Shown: one piece after another, positions 30,833 to 37,999 of the stretch
Layout of the letters: the number at the start of each line of letters is the position of its first letter
How positions within the stretch are numbered: the stretch's first letter is position 1
Assembly: GCF_004028635.1 (NCBI RefSeq)
Contig: NZ_RQJW01000004.1
Coordinates: forward strand, 558,001-622,000
DNA: 64,000 bases
Source: Streptomyces cyaneus
GTDB taxonomy: Bacteria; Actinomycetota; Actinomycetes; Streptomycetales; Streptomycetaceae
Direction of reading: 5' to 3'
The notes under the pieces: model-generated
What the model was told of the DNA's origin: nothing
What the model saw: only the letters and a program-made list of their open reading frames with translations
Databases searched by the model: none
Made by a program: the position numbers and the translations under genes

Positions 30833-31786
30833 ATGACCCAGGCACCGACACCCACCGCGGACACCGTCCGCCGACTGGTCCGTTCCCTGCTCAAGGACGG
30901 CGTGGACGACTCGGCCGGACCCGAGGTCCGGCCCGCCGCCGCGGGCGCCGAACCCGCCACTTGGTGGGTCGGCACCCGCCATGTCCTGCGCCTCGCCCCC
31001 GACCGCGAGGCCGCTGCCCGCCAGCGCCGCGAGCTGCGCCTGCGCGACCTCGTCCGCCCGCACGTCCCGGTCGCGGTGCCGACGAGCGTCGCGTACGGGG
31101 AGTGGGCGCCCGGGCTGACCTACACCCTGGACACCAAGGTGCCCGGCGGGGCCGGCGGGCAGCACGAGGTGTCCGCCCTCGGGGAGGCCGACTTGGCCGG
31201 GCTGCTCACGGGGCTGCGCGAGGTCCCGGTCCGGCAGGCCGAGACGCTGGGGGTGCCGCGCGCTGCGCCGCGCTCGCTGGAGGCCCTGCGCCGCGCCGCC
31301 GAGCGTGCCGCCGGGCGCCTCGCCGACGCCGACGAGTTCGACGCCGCCCGTCTGCGCCAGCTCACCCAGCCGGCCGCCGTGCAGCTCGCGGCCCAGCCCG
31401 GCACCGCGGTCCTCGTCCACCACGCCCTCACCGGCGACCACCTCGTCGTCAGCGCCGACGGCCGGGTGCGCGGCGTCCTCGGCTGGGCCGACACCGTGCT
31501 CGGCGACCCCGCCGAGGACATCGCCGGCCTCGCCCTGGCCGTCGGCTCCCCGGCCGCCGTCCGCGCCGCCACCCTCGCCGGCTACGGCGCCCGCCCCTGC
31601 CTGCGCGGCCTCTGGCTCGCCCGCTGCGACGCGCTCGTCCGCCTCGCGGACCGCCTCGACGGCAAGGGCGACACGCCGCTCCCGCTGCTGAGGGTGCAGC
31701 TGCGGCACGCGTGGGAGGCGATCCTCCTGGAGCGCGTGACGGAGTTCAGGGAGGACGAGACGGAGGAGGCGGACGAGGAGCTGTAG
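30833..31786 (+). CDS. APH/ChoK-fold protein lacking kinase catalytic residues
   Basis: A protein of about 317 aa with the outline of aminoglycoside/choline phosphotransferases, including TWWVGTRHVLRLAPDREAAARQRRE in the N-lobe. Where active enzymes have HGDLHPGN, this one reads HHALTGDH, so the catalytic Asp is Ala and the Asn is lost. Where they have the metal-binding IDWxD it reads LGWADT, losing that Asp as well. It is therefore probably not a phosphotransferase. A GTG start 57 bases upstream (4 bases after the M24 stop) is possible and would couple it to the peptidase gene; neither start has a clear ribosome-binding site. The C-terminus is very acidic. Confidence 0.75.
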   Translation: MTQAPTPTADTVRRLVRSLLKDGVDDSAGPEVRPAAAGAEPATWWVGTRHVLRLAPDREAAARQRRELRLRDLVRPHVPVAVPTSVAYGEWAPGLTYTLDTKVPGGAGGQHEVSALGEADLAGLLTGLREVPVRQAETLGVPRAAPRSLEALRRAAERAAGRLADADEFDAARLRQLTQPAAVQLAAQPGTAVLVHHALTGDHLVVSADGRVRGVLGWADTVLGDPAEDIAGLALAVGSPAAVRAATLAGYGARPCLRGLWLARCDALVRLADRLDGKGDTPLPLLRVQLRHAWEAILLERVTEFREDETEEADEEL

Positions 31787-31868
31787 ACGCGGATACGGAC
31801 ACGGCGCCGCATACGCGGACTCTCCCGCCCCCGGCCGCCCGCTCACCCCAGCAACAGCGTCAGGCCGC

Positions 31869-33614
31869 TCACCCCTGCAACAGCACCACGCCCGACTCCC
31901 CGGGCACATGCAGCACCCCGTCCGCGCCCGGCGCCTGCACGGGCACCCACGCGGCAAGTACGGCCGCCTGGCGGGGCCCCAGGGGGATCGCCGCCGGATT
32001 CTTGGCGAGGTTGACGGCCACGCGTACGTCGCCGCGCCGGAAGGCGAGCCAGCGCTCCTGCTCGTCGTAGGCCACCTTGGTGTCCGCGAGGTCGGGATCC
32101 GTGAGGTCGGGCTGCTCGTGGCGCAGGGCGATGAGACGGCGGTACCAGGCCAGCACGCGCGCGTGGTGCTCGCCTTCGAGCTCGGACCAGTCGAGGCACG
32201 AGCGGTCCCGCGTCGACGGGTCCTGCGGGTCGGGCACGTCCTCCTCGGCCCAGCCGTGCTCCGCGAACTCTCGCCGCCTGCCGCGCCGTACGGCTTCGGC
32301 GAGCTCCGGATCGGTGTGGTCGGTGAAGAACTGCCAGGGCGTGCCCGCGGCCCACTCCTCGCCCATGAACAGCATCGGCGTGAACGGCGCGGTCAGTGTC
32401 AGCGTGGCCGCGCAGGCCAGCAGGCCGGGGGAGAGACAGGCCGCGAGACGGTCGCCCTGGGCCCGATTGCCCACCTGGTCATGGGTCTGGCTGTAGCCGA
32501 GGAGACGGTGCGCCGCGACGCGCGTACGGTCCAGGGGGCGCCCGTGGCGCCGGCCCCGGAAGCTCGAGTACGTCCCGTCGTGGAAGTAGCCGCCGGTGAG
32601 GGTCTTGGCGAGGCCTGCCATGGGGGCGCGGGCGAAGTCGGCGTAGTAGCCCTGGGACTCGCCGGTCAGCGCGGCGTGCAGGGTGTGGTGGAAGTCGTCG
32701 TTCCACTGCGCGTGCAGACCGACGCCGCCCTCCTCGCGCGCGGTGATGAGCCGAGGGTCGTTGAGGTCGGACTCGGCGATCAGATACAGCGGCCGGTCGA
32801 GGTCGGCGGCCAGGCCGTCGACCGCTGTCGACAGCTCCTCGAGGAAGTGGCACGCGCGCGTGTCCTTGAGCGCGTGCACCGCGTCCAGGCGCAGCCCGTC
32901 GATCCGGTAGTCCCGCAGCCAGGCCAGCGAGCTCTCCAGGAGATACGCGCGCACCTCGTCCGAGCCGGGCGCGTCCAGGTTGACGGCGGAACCCCAGGGG
33001 GTGTGGTGCTTGTCCGTGAGGTAGGGCCCGAAGGCAGGCAGGTAGTTACCGGACGGGCCGAAGTGGTTGTGCACGACGTCGAGGACCACGCCCAGGCCCA
33101 CTTCGTGCGCCCGGTCGACGAAGCGTTTCAGCGCCTCGGGCCCGCCGTACGGCTCGTGCACGGCCCAGAGGGAGACGCCCTCGTATCCCCAGCCGTTTCG
33201 CCCCGGGAAGGGGCACAGTGGCATCAACTCGATGTGCGTGACGCCCAGTTCGACGAGGTGTCCGAGCCGATCGGCGGCCGCGTCCAGCGTGCCCTCGCGC
33301 GTGTACGTGCCCACGTGCAGCTCGTACAGCACCGCGCCGGGCAGTGGCCTGCCCGCCCACTCGGTACGCCACTCGTACCGCCCGTGGTCGACGATCGCGC
33401 TGAGCCCGTCAGGGCCGTCCGGCTGCCGGCGCGAGCGCGGATCGGGCAGCACGGGGCCGTCGTCGAGCGCGAAGCCGTACCGCGTGCCGTCCCGCGCCTC
33501 CGCCTCCCCCCACCACCATCCCGCGCGATCGGGATCGCGCTCCAACGCGCGCGTGGCGCCCTCGCAATGCAGCGTCACACGGTCGGCCTGCGGTGCCCAC
33601 ACCTCGAACTGCAC
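31869..33614 (-). CDS. treZ: Malto-oligosyltrehalose trehalohydrolase
   Basis: A 581-aa GH13 enzyme that cleaves trehalose from the trehalosyl end of maltooligosyl-trehalose, the last step of the TreX-TreY-TreZ route from glycogen. It has an N-terminal beta-sandwich (E-set) domain, then the TIM barrel with DVVHNHFGP, nucleophile D244 in DGLRLDAVH, acid/base E281 in LIAESDLND, and SQTHDQVGNRAQGD. The specific LYELHVGTYTREGT and FGPYLTDKHHTPWGSAVN blocks distinguish it from branching enzyme. The ATG has AAGGGG upstream. treY and treX are on the same strand further along but in separate transcripts. Confidence 0.96.
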   Translation of the reverse strand: MQFEVWAPQADRVTLHCEGATRALERDPDRAGWWWGEAEARDGTRYGFALDDGPVLPDPRSRRQPDGPDGLSAIVDHGRYEWRTEWAGRPLPGAVLYELHVGTYTREGTLDAAADRLGHLVELGVTHIELMPLCPFPGRNGWGYEGVSLWAVHEPYGGPEALKRFVDRAHEVGLGVVLDVVHNHFGPSGNYLPAFGPYLTDKHHTPWGSAVNLDAPGSDEVRAYLLESSLAWLRDYRIDGLRLDAVHALKDTRACHFLEELSTAVDGLAADLDRPLYLIAESDLNDPRLITAREEGGVGLHAQWNDDFHHTLHAALTGESQGYYADFARAPMAGLAKTLTGGYFHDGTYSSFRGRRHGRPLDRTRVAAHRLLGYSQTHDQVGNRAQGDRLAACLSPGLLACAATLTLTAPFTPMLFMGEEWAAGTPWQFFTDHTDPELAEAVRRGRRREFAEHGWAEEDVPDPQDPSTRDRSCLDWSELEGEHHARVLAWYRRLIALRHEQPDLTDPDLADTKVAYDEQERWLAFRRGDVRVAVNLAKNPAAIPLGPRQAAVLAAWVPVQAPGADGVLHVPGESGVVLLQG

Positions 33615-33663
33615 GGACGGTTCCCCTTCGTCTGCTCACCGTGATGTAGCCCGTCCATGGTGC

Positions 33664-33690
33664 TTCAAACTAGATCAATCCGCTTTTGAA
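33664..33690. promoter_or_regulatory. TTCAAA-N15-TTTGAA inverted repeat in an A/T-rich treZ upstream region
   Basis: The arms at 33664-33669 and 33685-33690 are perfect complements. The 70-base A/T-rich island around them is unusual for this genome and lies 50-80 bases upstream of treZ and about 110 upstream of the divergent DUF1707-FHA gene. It probably contains the promoters; no sigma-factor hexamers are assigned with confidence. Confidence 0.4.
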
Positions 33691-33799
33691 TCTTCCCTTT
33701 TGTGGCAGGTGTCGTGGCCGGTGCCGTCGATCACGCGTGTGTGGCGGCCGTTTCCCCGTTTTCTGGACACCGTGGGTCCACTGACCGACAATCAGCTCC

Positions 33800-34351
33800 G
33801 TGACGTCGTCTTTCGAGTTCAATACCTACCCCGCGCGGCTCTCCGACGCGGAGCGCGACAAGGCGCTGAAGGTGCTCCGTGACGGCGTCGCCATGGGCCG
33901 GCTGTCGCACGACACGTTCGTACGGCGCATGGAACTGGCCCTTGCCGCCCGCCGCGCGGACGAGCTCGCCGTACTCACCGCCGACCTGCCCGTCGAGAGC
34001 CGCATGTCGCGTCTGGTGTTCGGCTCGGTCGAGGCGATCTCCGGCTTCACCGTGCGGCTGCGCAGGGCATGGCAGGCCGAGCGGCTGCCCAAGCTGCTGC
34101 TGCCCCACCCCGCGACCGGTCATCCGCTGCGCATCGGTCGCGACCCCGCCAACGGGCTGCGGCTGACCCACGAGACGGTGTCCCGCGTGCACGCCGAACT
34201 GAGCCATCAGGCCGGCATATGGGTGCTGCGTGACCTCGGCTCCACCAACGGAACCACGGTGAACGGCCGACGGGTCATCGGTGCCGTCGTGGTCCGCGAG
34301 GGCGACCAGGTCGGCTTCGGCCGGATGTCGTTCCGCCTCGCCGCGAACTGA
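33800..34351 (+). CDS. DUF1707 and FHA domain protein
   Basis: A 183-aa cytoplasmic protein. Residues 10-65 form a DUF1707 (SHOCT-like) module: RLSDAERDKALKVLRDGVA, MGRLSHDTFVRRMELALAA. Residues about 108-180 form a forkhead-associated phosphothreonine-binding domain with the canonical LRIGRD, SRVHAEL and DLGSTNGTTVNG motifs. FHA domains of this kind read Ser/Thr kinase signalling, so it is likely an adaptor for a Pkn-type kinase encoded elsewhere. It starts with GTG. Confidence 0.92.
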   Translation: MTSSFEFNTYPARLSDAERDKALKVLRDGVAMGRLSHDTFVRRMELALAARRADELAVLTADLPVESRMSRLVFGSVEAISGFTVRLRRAWQAERLPKLLLPHPATGHPLRIGRDPANGLRLTHETVSRVHAELSHQAGIWVLRDLGSTNGTTVNGRRVIGAVVVREGDQVGFGRMSFRLAAN

Positions 34352-34379
34352 GCCGAACCTTAGCTCTGGCCCCGGCATT

Positions 34380-34436
34380 ACTTGAAGCGTTGACTCAAGT
34401 CCCTTTGCCCTCTGTGGTGTTGACGTAGTCGTCAAC
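34380..34436. promoter_or_regulatory. Two inverted repeats upstream of the M14-SSI operon
   Basis: ACTTGA-N9-TCAAGT (34380-34400) and GTTGACG-TAGT-CGTCAAC (34419-34436) lie in the 138-bp gap before the carboxypeptidase gene. The second is a perfect 7-bp inverted repeat and contains a TTGAC -35-like hexamer. Together they look like a promoter with an operator. Confidence 0.45.
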
Positions 34437-34489
34437 TCGTGACTGACTGTGCGTACACCGTGCACACCAGGTGAATCGACGGCACCGCA

Positions 34490-35860
34490 TTGTGGAGGTG
34501 TGCCCTGCCGCCACTCCTCCGCTACCCGACCGTCGACGAGCTGGGCGCCCGGGCGGCCGCGCTCGTCGCCCGCCGCCCCCGTGACGCACGGCTGCGCCGG
34601 GTGGGGACGTCCCGCGCGGGCACGCCCCTGTTGCTGCTGTCCGTAGGCCACGGCAACCGCCAGGCCCTCATCGTGGCCGGCCCGCACGCCAACGAACCGG
34701 TGGGCGGCGCCACCGTGCTGCGGCTGGCCGAACGGGTGCTCGCCGACCCCCGCCTGCACGAGGGCGCCGACGCCACCTGGAACCTGCTGCTGTGCCTGGA
34801 TCCCGACGGTCTGCGCCGCAACGAGGGCTGGCTGCACGGCCCGTACGCCCTCGGCGGCTACTTCCGGAACTTCTTCCGGCCCGGATTCCTGGAGCAGCCC
34901 GAATGGCTGCCCGACGGTGCCGACGCCGCCACACTGCCCGAGACCCGCACCCTGCTCGACCTCCAGGACGAACTGCGGCCCTTCCTCCAGTGCTCCCTGC
35001 ACGGCGTCGACGTCGGCGGCGGCTTCGTCGAGCTGACCCACGACCTGCCCGGCCTCGCCCAGCGCGTCGCGCACACCGCCGCCCGCCTCGGCATCCCACG
35101 CGAGCTCGGCCCCTACGACACCCTGTACTGGCCGGCACTGGGACCCGCCGTCTACCGGATCCCAAGGCCCCGCCGGGGCGATCTGGCCGCCGCCATCACC
35201 GAGGCGGCCGTCGAGTCGACGTGGTTCCATCCGCACCGGCACGGCACCGTCACGGCGGTCGTCGAGGCCCCCATGTGGGGCGTGGCCGCCGTGGAGGACG
35301 GTGCCCCGCACGCCGATGAGGAAACGGTCCTGCGGATGGTGAGTCACACCCTGCGCCACGACACCCGCGTCCTGAATCGGCTGCTGGAGCGCCTGCGGCC
35401 GCACCTTCCCGCCGGACCGGAGACGGCCCGGCTGCTCGCCCCGGTCGACGACTATTTACTGGTCTGCCCCGGGCTCGCCGACACCTGGGACCCCGACGTC
35501 GAGGACGTCGGCGGCGCACGCCCGCTTCCGCCGCTCAGCACCGCCCATCTGGCCGCCCTGCGCATCGCCGGGCGGCGCCTGGCCCTGCGCACGGCCGGAC
35601 TGCTGCACCAGCTCGTGACCGGCGCCGGGCGTGACCCGGCCCGGGTGCTGCCGGAACTGGAGCGGCTCCTCGACGAGTGGTGCGACGACTACCGCGACGG
35701 CTGCGGGGCGCGTTGGATACCTGTCGCGCGCCAGGTGGAGTACCAGTCGCGGGTGGTGCTCGCCGCGTTCGAACTGGCCGGGCGGTACGCGCCCGCGTGC
35801 TCCCGTTCGGGTGAGTCGGGCTGGAATGCCGGGGCAGCCGTGCCGATGCATCGGGAATGA
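34490..35860 (+). CDS. M14-family zinc carboxypeptidase (first paralogue)
   Basis: A metallocarboxypeptidase of about 450 aa. Zinc ligands: GPHANEPVGG (His and Glu of HxxE) and the second His in QCSLHGVDVGG; VVEAPMW probably contains the catalytic glutamate. No signal peptide is visible, so it is probably intracellular or leaves by another route. The start is uncertain: TTG at 34490 gives 456 aa, but GGAGG at 34494-34498 sits six bases before a CTG at 34505, and the convergent paralogue also begins near this point (xLLPxLRYPT). Its last bases overlap the SSI inhibitor gene by four (ATGA). Confidence 0.88.
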   Translation: MWRCALPPLLRYPTVDELGARAAALVARRPRDARLRRVGTSRAGTPLLLLSVGHGNRQALIVAGPHANEPVGGATVLRLAERVLADPRLHEGADATWNLLLCLDPDGLRRNEGWLHGPYALGGYFRNFFRPGFLEQPEWLPDGADAATLPETRTLLDLQDELRPFLQCSLHGVDVGGGFVELTHDLPGLAQRVAHTAARLGIPRELGPYDTLYWPALGPAVYRIPRPRRGDLAAAITEAAVESTWFHPHRHGTVTAVVEAPMWGVAAVEDGAPHADEETVLRMVSHTLRHDTRVLNRLLERLRPHLPAGPETARLLAPVDDYLLVCPGLADTWDPDVEDVGGARPLPPLSTAHLAALRIAGRRLALRTAGLLHQLVTGAGRDPARVLPELERLLDEWCDDYRDGCGARWIPVARQVEYQSRVVLAAFELAGRYAPACSRSGESGWNAGAAVPMHRE

Positions 35861-36270
35861 CGCAACGCATCACAGCCGTACGAGGCGCTCTGCTCACGGC
35901 AGCCGCCGCCCTCGCCCTCGGCGCCGCCGCGCCCCAGGCGACGGCTCAGGACTCCGACCCCGGCAACTGGCTCTTCGTCACGGTCACCCGTGGTGACGCC
36001 CCCCACAGCGAGGCGCCCGGCCGGCTGCTGCTGTGCGATCCGCCGCAGGGCCACGGCAAGGCGGCCGAGGCCTGCGAACAGCTCGACAGGGTGGGCGGCG
36101 ACATCGGCCGACTCCAGCGGAAGGACGCCTTCTGCCCGATGATCTACGCGCCGGTGACCGCCCACGCGCGCGGAGAGTGGAACGGGCGCCCGGTCGAGTA
36201 CCGGGAGACGTTCTCGAACGGTTGCGGGCTGTCGGCGCGCACGGGCGCGGTGTTCGCTGTGGACGGCTGA
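35857..36270 (+). CDS. Streptomyces subtilisin inhibitor (SSI)-family secreted protease inhibitor
   Basis: A 137-aa exported protein of inhibitor family I16. A signal peptide (LLTAAAALALGAAAPQATA) is followed by about 107 mature residues with four cysteines (LLLCDP, EACEQL, FCPMIY, NGCGLS), forming two disulfides as in SSI. The reactive loop is CPMIYAPV, so P1 is Met and P1' Ile, close to SSI itself (Met-Val) and expected to suit subtilisin- or chymotrypsin-like targets. The final VFAV resembles SSI's VFAF. Its ATG overlaps the stop of the M14 peptidase gene, so translation is coupled. A likely target is a secreted S8 protease such as the one in this window. Confidence 0.93.
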   Translation: MTQRITAVRGALLTAAAALALGAAAPQATAQDSDPGNWLFVTVTRGDAPHSEAPGRLLLCDPPQGHGKAAEACEQLDRVGGDIGRLQRKDAFCPMIYAPVTAHARGEWNGRPVEYRETFSNGCGLSARTGAVFAVDG

Positions 36271-36334
36271 CGCCGTACCGGACGGTGCTGCACGCGCGTG
36301 TGCCGCGTCCCGGCCGCGGATGCCGCGGCGTGGC

Positions 36335-37627
36335 TCACGCCGCTCGGTCACGTGCGTGCAGCGCTGCCGCGACGACCGTCCGGGACTGGTGCTCGACCTG
36401 GTGCTCCAAGGGCACCCAGCGGGCGCGGAAGCGTTCGGCGAAGGCGTCGCTCCAGGTCGCCACGAGGCGTTCGAGCGGCGGTGCCGCGCGGTCGCCGGTC
36501 TCCTGCAGGACACGCAGCAGCATGGCCGCCGCCCGCAGCGGCAGCCGCCGCCCGAAGGCGTCCACGCTCCCGACGTACGCCATGGTGTCGTCGGCGGGCG
36601 GCGTGTGCATCCAGTCGGCGGCCAGCCCCGGCACCAGCTCCAGCGACCACTTCGCGGCTCGCAAAAGGGGCCCGTCGACGCCGTCCAGGCGGGGGAGCGC
36701 CTCGCCAAGGACCCGCTCCACCTGCAGCGCGTCCCGCAGCAGCCGGGCCGCCAGCCGTCGCATCGCCCTGGCCGGGGCCGGATGCGGCGCCGGGTCGTCC
36801 ACCAGGTCGCTGGCCCACATCGGCACCTCGACGACCGCGGTCAGGCCGCCGTAGCGGTGCACGTGATACCAGGTGCTGCTGCGCGCGTCGTCCGGCATGC
36901 TCGGATACGCCGCGCCCGCGCCCGGCGCCGGCATCACGTGCACCCCGGGCCCGGCCGCGGGCCAGCCCGCCGCGTCCGAGGCGCCGGTCTCCACCGGGAT
37001 GTGCAGCTGGGCCGCCGACTTCGCGAACGGCTCGGCGAGCCCGGGGACGTCCTTCGTCAACTGCACCCAGCTGCCGCCCAGATCGGTGCCGTGCAGGGTC
37101 ACCTGGAGGTAGGGGCGCAGTTCGTCGATGACCCGGGTCAGCACGCGCGTCTCGGGCGGCAGCCGGTGGGGCGGCAACGCGGCCGGTGCCCACTCCGGCT
37201 GCTCCGGGGCCGCGGGCCGGAAGAAGCCGCGGTGGTACTCGAACAGGCTGCGGGGCGCCGGAGTGACATGCAGACTCGCCCCGTCGGGATCCGCGCACAG
37301 CAGGAAGTGCCAGGAGATGTCGTCCCGCAACTCCCGCTCGTGCATGACCCGTTCGGCGACCGCGAGAAGGGTGGAACTCCCCGTCGGTTCGTTGGAGTGC
37401 GCACCCGCGACCACCAGTACGGCGCGTCGGGCGTGACCGATGGACAGCAGATGTAGGGGTCTACCCGCGCGGGAGGCCCCCACCTGTCTGAGTACGCACA
37501 GGTCGGGCCGGTGAGCGGCCAACGCTCGGGCGGACAGGATCAGTTCGGTCAGCGTGGGGTAACGCAGCTCCGGCAGGAGACTCACCCCCGTCACGTCCGC
37601 CCTGCTTCGCAATCCGCAGTACCCCAT
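36335..37627 (-). CDS. M14-family zinc carboxypeptidase (second paralogue)
   Basis: A protein of about 430 aa clearly related to the enzyme 1 kb away: LRYPTLTELILSARALAAHRPD, VGASRAGRPLHLLSIGH, zinc site GAHSNEPTGSST, second zinc His in QVTLHGTDLGG, and VVEVPMW at the probable catalytic Glu. No signal peptide. The start may be ATG at 37627 or the GTG at 37585 (VSLLPELRYPT), which matches the paralogue's N-terminus better. A TTGACA hexamer at 37646-37641 is so close to the ATG that it would favour the later start. It converges on the SSI gene. Confidence 0.88.
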   Translation of the reverse strand: MGYCGLRSRADVTGVSLLPELRYPTLTELILSARALAAHRPDLCVLRQVGASRAGRPLHLLSIGHARRAVLVVAGAHSNEPTGSSTLLAVAERVMHERELRDDISWHFLLCADPDGASLHVTPAPRSLFEYHRGFFRPAAPEQPEWAPAALPPHRLPPETRVLTRVIDELRPYLQVTLHGTDLGGSWVQLTKDVPGLAEPFAKSAAQLHIPVETGASDAAGWPAAGPGVHVMPAPGAGAAYPSMPDDARSSTWYHVHRYGGLTAVVEVPMWASDLVDDPAPHPAPARAMRRLAARLLRDALQVERVLGEALPRLDGVDGPLLRAAKWSLELVPGLAADWMHTPPADDTMAYVGSVDAFGRRLPLRAAAMLLRVLQETGDRAAPPLERLVATWSDAFAERFRARWVPLEHQVEHQSRTVVAAALHARDRAA

Positions 37628-37999
37628 GGTCTGGTTTATGTGTCAAGGAGTTCACGGGGGAGGCTCCAGGGGGCGCCCAGTTGCATTTGCCCCCAGCAGG
37701 TACGCGGCGACCGGCGTCAGCGGGAGTGCCAGGGCCGTCCTGCCCGGGTGGCCGGCCCGGTTTCAACCCGTTCACGCCACTTCCGGCCGCCCATGCGGCT
37801 GTCGGCAGCCTCGGCGCGACGAGGGCGTCGACGCTCGTCACCATGCGCCGGCCGTCGTGCCCGAGCCCCGGGAGTGTGCGCGGGCCCGAGCCGGTCGCCG
37901 ACAGGACACCACGGCGCGCGAGGCAGCCCTACGCGCCCGAGCACGCGCTCCATGGGAACGCCGTACGGCAGCACGGCAGCACGGCCGCTCGGGCCCCGC
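37628..37999. other. 372-bp gap between the second M14 gene and treY
   Basis: Holds the M14 promoter (TTGACA near 37641-37646, minus strand) and the region beyond the treY stop. I found no convincing gene, repeat or terminator; open frames here have the skewed composition of shadow frames. Confidence 0.5.

Noticed and set aside
31908..33644. Plus-strand open frame of 578 codons opposite treZ
   Set aside because: Shadow of the GC-rich treZ coding strand; no domains.
36293..36340. CCGCGG repeats as a terminator for the SSI and M14 genes
   Set aside because: Short GC palindromes of this kind are expected by chance at this base composition; pairing is weak and ambiguous.
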